From NCBI GenBank assembly GCA_937901285.1, contig CALCHI010000550.1, forward strand, positions 1-5,527: a stretch of DNA of 5,527 nucleotides. The letters run 5' to 3'. The stretch comes from UBA8437 sp003445035 (GTDB taxonomy: Bacteria > Planctomycetota > Planctomycetia > Planctomycetales > Planctomycetaceae). Of the stretch, positions 1-5,527 are shown in pieces (within the stretch, counting starts at the first letter, position 1; each line of letters opens with the position of its first letter). The position numbers were made by a program, and so were the translations under genes. Below the pieces are notes generated by a model. The model was given only the letters and a program-made list of their open reading frames with translations, was not told the DNA's origin and made no database searches.

Positions 1-1
1 C

Positions 2-2257
2 CACCGGTTCGACGTCACCCACCGGGCCACGCTGGAGATCACCGGCACCGAGCGGGCCACCGTCGATGGCAGCACGGTCCGGAGCGTCTCCGACGGTGAC
101 GCCTCGCTGAAGGTTGCCTACGGCGGCCGCGTGATCGAGGTTCCCGTCCGCGTCCGCAACCGGACCACCTTCCCACCGGTGCACTTCAACAACGACATCA
201 TGCCGATCCTCTCGAAGCTCGGCTGCAACAGTGGAGGTTGCCACGGCAAACAGAGCGGCCAGAACGGGTTCAAACTGAGCGTCTTCGGGTTCGACCCCAA
301 GGCCGACTTCAACGCGCTGGTCAAGGAAGCCCGGGGGCGACGCGTGTCCCTGGCCGCTCCCGGCGGCAGCCTGCTGGTGGCCAAGGCCAGCAACACCATC
401 GCCCACGGTGGTGGAGCCCGCACCAGCACCGGATCACCGGACCACATCCTGCTCTCCCAGTGGGTGGCCCAGGGGGCTCCCTGGGGCAGCGACGGTGCCC
501 CGCAAGTCAGCTCGATCCGCGTATCCCCGGCCCAGCGGGTGTTGCGAGCCACTGACGAACAGCAACTGCTGGTCACCGCCGTTTACTCGGACGGCACGAC
601 CCGTGACGTGACCGGTGCGTCCGAGTACACCAGCAACGCGACACTGGTGGCCGACATCGAAGAGGCGGGCCACTTGCACACCGGGCGGGTGCCCGGCGAA
701 GCCGCCATCACGATCAACTACATGGGTCACGTCACCGCCTCGCGAATCACCGTGCCGCGTGGCGGCGGACCCGAAAACTACCCCAGGCTGCCGATCAACA
801 ACCGCATCGACGAGCTGGTCTGGGCCAAGCTCCAACGGATGGGCATCCTGCCCTCCGGACTCGCACCCGATGCGGTCTTTCTCCGCCGTCTTCATCTCGA
901 CACGCTCGGCGGACTGCCGTCGCCGGCCGAGGCCCGCGCCTTCGCCGCCGACAAGCGGCCCGACCGCCGCCAACGTGCCATCGGTGACGTGTTGGACCGG
1001 CCCGAACTGGTCGACTACTGGACCCAGAAGTGGGGCGATGTGCTGCTGGCCGACCGGGAGGTGCTGGGCGAGCGAGGGGCGTTCGAGTTCCATCGCTGGC
1101 TTCGGGTGCAACTGGCGACCAACCGCCCCTACGACGAATGGGTCCGGGAACTGCTGACGGCCACGGGCAACTCGGGCCGCTACGGTCCGGTCAACTTCTT
1201 CCGGGCCGCACGAACCCCCAACGAACTGACTCGCAGCGTCAGCCAGGCATTCCTGGGCATCCGCATGGATTGTGCCCAATGCCATCACCACCCATTCGAG
1301 AAGTGGGGGCAGGACGATTTCTACGGCATGGCCGGTTTCTTCAACGGGCTGAAACACACCTCGCTGGGGCCGGGTCGCGAACTGGTCTACCACGGCGGTT
1401 ACCAACCGACACGCATCCCGCTGGTCAACCAGTTGGTCCTGCCTCGTCCGCCGGGAGGACGCGGCATCGAGAACTTCGGTGAGTCGGATCCGCGGGTGCG
1501 GTTGGCCGAATGGGTCACCCGCCCGGAAAACCCCTACTTCGCTCGCCTGGTGGCCAACCGGATCTGGAAACAGTTCCTCGGACGCGGACTGGTCGAACCC
1601 GAGGACGACTTCCGGTCCACCAACCCGCCAACCAACCCCGCCCTGCTGGACCACCTCGCCGAACAACTCGTCGCCGACCGCTTCGACCTCAGGAAGCTGA
1701 TGCGGCACATCCTCTCCTCGCGGGTCTACCAGCTCTCGAGCATTCCCAACCAGACCAACGCCAACGACGAACAGAGTTACTCGCACCACCTGGTCAAGAG
1801 GCTGCCGGCGGCGGTGCTGCTGGACGCGATCAGCGAGGTGACCGGCACCCCCGAGTCGTTCACCGGGATGCCACGGGGCACCCGCGCCATCCAGCTGTGG
1901 GACAACCGGTTGCCGAGCTACTTCCTGGACACCTTCGGCCGGTCCGAGCGTCAGTCTCCATGCGAGTGCGGAAGTTCCACCGAGCCGACAATGGCCCAGA
2001 CGCTGCACCTGATGAATGCTCCGGAGATCGACGCCAAGATCACCGCCGCCGGCAGCCGTGTCGACGGTTTGATCGCCCGCAAGGCCACCCCGCGACAGAT
2101 CGTCGATGAACTCTGCCTGTCGGCACTCGGCCGACCACCCAATGACCGCGAGGTCCGCGCCGCCGAGAAGCTGTTTGCCGGGAGTCCACCACGCCAGGCT
2201 GCCGAAGATTTCCTATGGGCACTGTTGAACTCCTACGACTTCCTGTTCGTCCACTGA
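2..2257 (+). CDS. Planctomycete cytochrome-like multidomain protein (Big_2 / PSCyt1-like / Big_2 / DUF1549 / DUF1553), 5'-partial
   Basis: The frame is open from the left edge, giving 751 visible residues (residue 1 = base 2). The GTG at 131 lies inside a domain and is not the start. Domains in order: the tail of a bacterial Ig-like (Big_2) domain, about 1-52, with an FDVT motif; a PSCyt1-like cytochrome domain, about 58-161, with heme-like CNSGGCH (C75, C80, H81), GRR at 112-114 and HGGG at 135-138; a second Big_2 domain, about 170-254 (YSDGTTRDVT); DUF1549/PSCyt2, about 265-448, with CAQCHHHPFEKW (C424, C427, H428); and DUF1553/PSD1, about 492-751, with a CEC pair (C654, C656). The C-terminus, LLNSYDFLFVH, matches the usual family ending, so the TGA is genuine. 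The protein is probably exported and may bind heme covalently, but no enzymatic activity is established for the family. It leads the DUF1501 gene by 84 bases. Domain calls come from recognised motifs. Function is unknown. Confidence 0.95.
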   Translation, partial: HRFDVTHRATLEITGTERATVDGSTVRSVSDGDASLKVAYGGRVIEVPVRVRNRTTFPPVHFNNDIMPILSKLGCNSGGCHGKQSGQNGFKLSVFGFDPKADFNALVKEARGRRVSLAAPGGSLLVAKASNTIAHGGGARTSTGSPDHILLSQWVAQGAPWGSDGAPQVSSIRVSPAQRVLRATDEQQLLVTAVYSDGTTRDVTGASEYTSNATLVADIEEAGHLHTGRVPGEAAITINYMGHVTASRITVPRGGGPENYPRLPINNRIDELVWAKLQRMGILPSGLAPDAVFLRRLHLDTLGGLPSPAEARAFAADKRPDRRQRAIGDVLDRPELVDYWTQKWGDVLLADREVLGERGAFEFHRWLRVQLATNRPYDEWVRELLTATGNSGRYGPVNFFRAARTPNELTRSVSQAFLGIRMDCAQCHHHPFEKWGQDDFYGMAGFFNGLKHTSLGPGRELVYHGGYQPTRIPLVNQLVLPRPPGGRGIENFGESDPRVRLAEWVTRPENPYFARLVANRIWKQFLGRGLVEPEDDFRSTNPPTNPALLDHLAEQLVADRFDLRKLMRHILSSRVYQLSSIPNQTNANDEQSYSHHLVKRLPAAVLLDAISEVTGTPESFTGMPRGTRAIQLWDNRLPSYFLDTFGRSERQSPCECGSSTEPTMAQTLHLMNAPEIDAKITAAGSRVDGLIARKATPRQIVDELCLSALGRPPNDREVRAAEKLFAGSPPRQAAEDFLWALLNSYDFLFVH

Positions 2258-2327
2258 AACGGGCACCTCAAGGCACTCTCCAACCTGTACAATTCCGACA
2301 CGGCCGCGGACCGGCACGTTTGTCCCC

Positions 2328-2333
2328 AGAGGA
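2328..2333 (+). promoter_or_regulatory. Ribosome binding site of the DUF1501 gene
   Basis: AGAGGA, with a GAGG core, ends 8 bases before the ATG at 2342, which is normal Shine-Dalgarno spacing. It supports this ATG as the start. The frame is open further upstream, back to the TGA of the preceding gene, but that stretch offers no ATG, GTG or TTG codon. Confidence 0.6.
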
Positions 2334-2341
2334 TCCAGGCA

Positions 2342-3688
2342 ATGACCCATTCCTCCCCTCGCACCACCTCCCGGCTCTCGTCCTACTGCGACGGCCTGAA
2401 CCGGCGGGAAATGCTCTCCGTCGGCAGCCTGGGCGGCCTCGGCCTGGCCGAGTTGCTGTGGATGCAGGAGTCGTTCGCCAAGGCGAAGGGCAAGCCGGTG
2501 CGGGACATCAACTGTATCTTCCTGTTCGCTCTCGGCGGTCAACCTCACCAGGACATGTGGGACGTCAAGCCCGACGCGCCCTCGGAAATCCGCGGCGACT
2601 TCAATCCCATCTCGACCAAGGCCTCCGGTATCCAGATCTCCGAGGTCCTGCCCGGCATCTCCACCGTCACCGACAAGCTGGCGATCATGCGCAGTGTCAC
2701 TCACGTCGACAGTGACCACGGCCGCGGTTACCACGTGATGATGACCGGCAAGCGTCCCGGGGCGGGCGATTTCAACGGCAACCAGAACAACAACCATCAC
2801 CCTTGCCTGGGTTCGATGGTCTCGCGACTGGGAACCCCGGGGGAACTGCCCCCCTACATCAGCGTCCCCAACTTCCTCAACAGCGGCGGCCCCTCGTTCC
2901 TGGGCCCCAGCTACGGTCCGTTCGTGATCGAGGCCGACCCGGCCGCCCCCGACTTCTCGGTCCGCGACATCACCCTGCCCACGGCCATCTCGACCAACCG
3001 CAACGCCCGCCGACAGGCGGTGCTCCGCGAGATCAACCGGTTCGAACGGCAGGCTGAAACCGTCGGCCGCAGTGTCCGGTCACTGGACACCTTCTACCAG
3101 AAGGCCGCCGGGCTGATGACGTCGAAGAAAGCCAAGGAGGCGTTCGATATTCATCGCGAGACCGACAAGACCCGGGCCGAGTACGGCATGACTTCGGTCG
3201 GCCAGTGCTGCCTGCTGTCCCGGCGACTGGTCGAAGCCGGATGCCGGTTCGTGGCCATCGAGAACGGTCACTGGGACACCCACCGGAAGAACACCTACAG
3301 CCTCAAGGACCTGCTCTGCCCATCGTTCGACCGTGCCGTCCCGGCGCTGCTCAACGACCTCGAGCAACGAGGCATGCTCGACGACACGCTGGTGGTCATC
3401 TCGACCGAATTCGGTCGCACGCCGCAGATCAACCAACTGGCCGGCCGCGACCACTGGCCCAACGTCTTCTCGATCGCGATGGCCGGTGGAGGCGTCAAGG
3501 GCGGACAGGTAATCGGGGCCAGTGACCGGCGAGCCGCCGGCGTGGCCGATCGACCGATCACCCCCGGCGACATGACCGCCACGGTGCTCAACCTGATGGG
3601 CATCGACCCCCACCAGATCCTTCACACCCCGCTCGGACGCCCGATCCCGCTGGTCGACGACGGTCGTCCCATCACCGAGCTGACCTAG
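2342..3688 (+). CDS. DUF1501 family protein with twin-arginine-like leader
   Basis: A complete 448-residue protein of normal length for the DUF1501 family, whose core resembles the sulfatase/alkaline-phosphatase fold. The ATG is preceded by a good ribosome site. The N-terminus has CDGLNRREML (R21, R22) followed by a short Gly/Leu-rich stretch (26-39), resembling a Tat signal, so export in folded form is likely. Family landmarks: GGQPHQDMWD (65-74; H69, D71, D74), a DKLAIMRS block (111-118), H121 and H126, MMTG (133-136), HWDTH (310-314) and STEFGRTP (354-361) followed by GRDHW (368-372). The His/Asp clusters are the positions expected to bind metal if the fold comparison holds. No key residue looks lost. 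The substrate is unknown: hydrolysis of a phosphate or sulfate ester is a guess from the fold. It sits between a cytochrome-like gene and a secreted PPC gene, a common planctomycete arrangement, and is probably co-transcribed with both. Confidence 0.96.
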   Translation: MTHSSPRTTSRLSSYCDGLNRREMLSVGSLGGLGLAELLWMQESFAKAKGKPVRDINCIFLFALGGQPHQDMWDVKPDAPSEIRGDFNPISTKASGIQISEVLPGISTVTDKLAIMRSVTHVDSDHGRGYHVMMTGKRPGAGDFNGNQNNNHHPCLGSMVSRLGTPGELPPYISVPNFLNSGGPSFLGPSYGPFVIEADPAAPDFSVRDITLPTAISTNRNARRQAVLREINRFERQAETVGRSVRSLDTFYQKAAGLMTSKKAKEAFDIHRETDKTRAEYGMTSVGQCCLLSRRLVEAGCRFVAIENGHWDTHRKNTYSLKDLLCPSFDRAVPALLNDLEQRGMLDDTLVVISTEFGRTPQINQLAGRDHWPNVFSIAMAGGGVKGGQVIGASDRRAAGVADRPITPGDMTATVLNLMGIDPHQILHTPLGRPIPLVDDGRPITELT

Positions 3689-3696
3689 CGGCCCCC

Positions 3697-3700
3697 GGAG
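3697..3700 (+). promoter_or_regulatory. Ribosome binding site of the PPC-domain gene
   Basis: GGAG lies 9 bases before the GTG at 3710. It decides the start: this GTG is the only standard start codon between the upstream in-frame TAG (3686-3688) and a typical signal peptide that begins right at it. Confidence 0.6.
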
Positions 3701-3709
3701 TCCTCCCCC

Positions 3710-5527
3710 GTGATCAGCCGACTTGCTCCTGCCCGCTTCAGCCTCGTCGTGGCCGCATTGTTCGCGGTGCTGTCTGTCCCGGCTCCCGTCGCGGCTCAGC
3801 CCAAGCCTGGCTACAGCCCCTCCAGTACGCACATCTTCCCCGCCGGAGGCCGCCGCGGAACGACGGTTCGGGTGCGGATCGGGACCGAGTGCACTCCACG
3901 AGACACCGATTTCCTGGTTTACGGCCAGGGCGTCACCGCCGGAAAACAACTCAACAAGCGACTCCCGCGCAGCCTCGGCGAACCGAATCCCAGGCGGAAG
4001 CCGACGGAAGTCCCCATCACCTACCCCCGCGAATGGGGCCAGCAGATCACGATCGCCAGCGACGCCCCCCTGGGACAGGCGCTGTGGCGGATCAGCTGTG
4101 CCCAGGGTGGTACCGGTACCCGGCCGTTCCTGGTCGGAGATCTGCCCGAACACATCGAGACCGAGTCGAACTCGGTCCCGTCCCGCGCCGAGCAACTCAC
4201 GTTGCCTGTCACTCTCAACGGACAGGTCTACGGCGAACGGGACATCGATTTCTTCCGTCTGAAGCTCAAAAAGGGCCAGGTGCTGGTCTGTGACGTCCTG
4301 GCCGGGCGGATTGGCAGCCGGCTCGATCCGATGATCCAGTTGCTCGATGCCGACGGCCGGGTGCTCAATGCCCAGGAGATCCGAATCGGACGCGACCCGG
4401 TGATCGCTCTCGAGGCTCCGCACGACGGCGACTACCTGCTGCGGGTCGCCAACATCACCTTCCACGGCAACGCCGCCTGCGTTTATCGCATCACGCTCTC
4501 GACTCGCCCCCTGGTCGTCTCGGCCTTCCCTTCCGGGGGGAAAGCGGGCACCAGCTCGGTTATCGAATTCCACAGGATGACCGGCCGGCCCGGCCCTCTG
4601 GCTGTCGAGCAGAAGCAGATCACATTTCCGGTCGGCGAAGCGGTGCTGCGTCCGTGGGGAGCACGAGGCCCCGTGCTGTCGGTCAACGGCAACCGCCACG
4701 CCACCGAAACCGAACCCAACAACGAGTCCGATTCGGCCGGAGAGACGGCACCCGGCACCACCATGTACGGCCGCCTGTCCAACGCCCGCGACCTCGATCG
4801 GTTCACTTTCACCGCCAGGAAGGGACGGCGTTATTCCCTGGCCGCCCGCACCGCAATTCCCGGAGCCCCCATCCTGCCGGTGCTGACGCTCACCGACTCA
4901 CAGGGCAAGCGAATGGGACGGGCCACCGCGGTCGGCAACCCCGACGGCGAGGCGAGAATCGAATGGTCCGCGACGTCCGACGGGAAATTCGAGATCGAAC
5001 TCCGCGACCTGAGGTTCGGCTCACGCGGCGGCAGTGATTTCCTCTACCGGATGACACTCAACGAATCCTCCCCCGGGTTCCGCCTGCATTCCGGCTCCGA
5101 CGCCATCAACCTGATGCAGGACAAGGACGCCGCACTGACCCTGAGGGTCAAGCGGACCGGCGGCTTCCAGGGACCGATCGACCTCGCACTCGAGGGACTT
5201 CCCAAGGGGGTCACATTCACTCCCAAGCAGATCGCCGCCAAGGCCAACACCACCAAGCTGGTCTTCAAGGCCACCGCCGACGTCGCATCGCGAGGTTACC
5301 CCCTGTCGATCTCCGGAACCGCCAGTATCGACGGCAAGACCGTCAGCAGCCGCCTGGCATCTCGGCACCTCGGTGTCGACGGCGAGGGCCTCTCGGCCGA
5401 CTCGCCCGATGACGACCGCTTCCACCTGACCGTCTGCCACAAACCGGTCTTCCGGTTGTTCTGCAACGAGGCCTACATGTACGCCCACCGCGGAACCGTT
5501 TACCGGTACGCGATGGAAGTCGAACGG
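3710..5527 (+). CDS. Secreted PPC-domain protein with tandem beta-rich modules, 3'-partial
   Basis: The frame is open from a GTG start to the right edge: 606 codons with no stop in the window. Residues 1-29 form a Sec signal peptide: basic start (R4, R9), hydrophobic core at about 10-23, likely cleavage after VAA (A29/Q30). Residues about 35-155 form an N-terminal domain known from planctomycete secreted proteins, with FPAGGRRGTTV (43-53), YPREW (105-109) and GGTGTRPFLVGDLPE (133-147). A first PPC domain spans about 163-264 (DIDFF at 178-182, then a GSRLDP motif). A second PPC domain, about 333-452, starts with ETEPNNES. A further beta module, about 455-552, ends in an LxGLPKGV-type sandwich region, and another copy appears to begin at P579. 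PPC domains are non-catalytic beta-sandwiches found in secreted and cell-surface proteins, often C-terminal to peptidases. No catalytic residues are recognisable here, so binding or surface display is more likely. The gene starts 21 bases after the DUF1501 stop, so it is probably translated from the same transcript. Confidence 0.93.
   Translation, partial: MISRLAPARFSLVVAALFAVLSVPAPVAAQPKPGYSPSSTHIFPAGGRRGTTVRVRIGTECTPRDTDFLVYGQGVTAGKQLNKRLPRSLGEPNPRRKPTEVPITYPREWGQQITIASDAPLGQALWRISCAQGGTGTRPFLVGDLPEHIETESNSVPSRAEQLTLPVTLNGQVYGERDIDFFRLKLKKGQVLVCDVLAGRIGSRLDPMIQLLDADGRVLNAQEIRIGRDPVIALEAPHDGDYLLRVANITFHGNAACVYRITLSTRPLVVSAFPSGGKAGTSSVIEFHRMTGRPGPLAVEQKQITFPVGEAVLRPWGARGPVLSVNGNRHATETEPNNESDSAGETAPGTTMYGRLSNARDLDRFTFTARKGRRYSLAARTAIPGAPILPVLTLTDSQGKRMGRATAVGNPDGEARIEWSATSDGKFEIELRDLRFGSRGGSDFLYRMTLNESSPGFRLHSGSDAINLMQDKDAALTLRVKRTGGFQGPIDLALEGLPKGVTFTPKQIAAKANTTKLVFKATADVASRGYPLSISGTASIDGKTVSSRLASRHLGVDGEGLSADSPDDDRFHLTVCHKPVFRLFCNEAYMYAHRGTVYRYAMEVER

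Noticed and set aside
434..2008. A 524-codon open frame on the minus strand opposite the cytochrome-like gene
   Set aside because: It is antisense to a clearly conserved multidomain gene. Its translation shows no recognisable domain, and long antisense frames are expected in G+C-rich coding DNA.
2258..2341. A terminator between the first two genes
   Set aside because: Small palindromes such as CGGCCG and CCGCGG occur, but there is no stable stem followed by a T-run, so no intrinsic terminator is supported.
3697..3706. GGAG followed by CTCC, a possible hairpin hiding the ribosome site of the third gene
   Set aside because: The arms are separated by only two bases, too short for a stable RNA loop, and no alternative pairing is evident.
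4109..4120. A perfect 12-base palindrome, GGTACCGGTACC
   Set aside because: It encodes the conserved G-T-G-T part of the GGTGTRPF motif inside the third gene, so the codons explain it. There is no sign of an operator or recombination site.
3723..4262. A 179-codon plus-strand ORF at the start of the third gene
   Set aside because: It is in another frame (+3) and its translation is low-complexity Ser/Arg/Pro. The overlapping frame from 3710 has a signal peptide and family motifs.
3080..4699. A 539-codon minus-strand open frame spanning the end of the DUF1501 gene and the start of the PPC gene
   Set aside because: It covers two well-supported plus-strand genes and their junction, and has no recognisable motif. 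It is a codon-bias shadow.

Overview
The window is a high-G+C stretch (roughly two thirds G+C by eye) filled by three co-directional plus-strand genes. Their domain families are typical of Planctomycetota: a multidomain cytochrome-like protein (Big_2 / PSCyt1-like / Big_2 / DUF1549=PSCyt2 / DUF1553=PSD1), a DUF1501 protein, and a secreted PPC-domain protein. The phylum is an inference from these families, which are strongly expanded in planctomycetes. I cannot name a genus.

Layout: (1) bases 2-2257 carry the 3' part of the cytochrome-like gene. Its reading frame is already open at the left edge, so its N-terminus and signal peptide lie outside. (2) An 84-base gap (2258-2341) holds a plausible Shine-Dalgarno and no clear terminator. 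(3) Bases 2342-3688 are a complete 448-residue DUF1501 gene with a twin-arginine-like N-terminus. (4) A 21-base gap (3689-3709) holds a GGAG ribosome site. (5) Bases 3710-5527 are the first 606 codons of a secreted beta-domain protein with two PPC domains, open at the right edge. This third gene is easy to miss because it starts with GTG and has no stop in the window. No stretch over 300 bases lacks a gene. I see no RNA gene, mobile element, CRISPR array or large nucleotide repeat.

How they may work together: the short gaps and shared strand suggest one transcription unit. All three products look exported: a c-type-cytochrome-like protein, an alkaline-phosphatase-fold-like DUF1501 protein with a Tat-like leader, and a secreted adhesion or substrate-binding-like protein. 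The arrangement is a recurrent planctomycete theme whose biochemical role is, to my knowledge, not established. A joint role in handling an extracellular or periplasmic substrate is a hypothesis only. Nothing here is clearly a new system. The most useful observations are the hidden third gene, the atypical CX4CH heme-like motif, and the conserved metal-ligand pattern of the DUF1501 protein.
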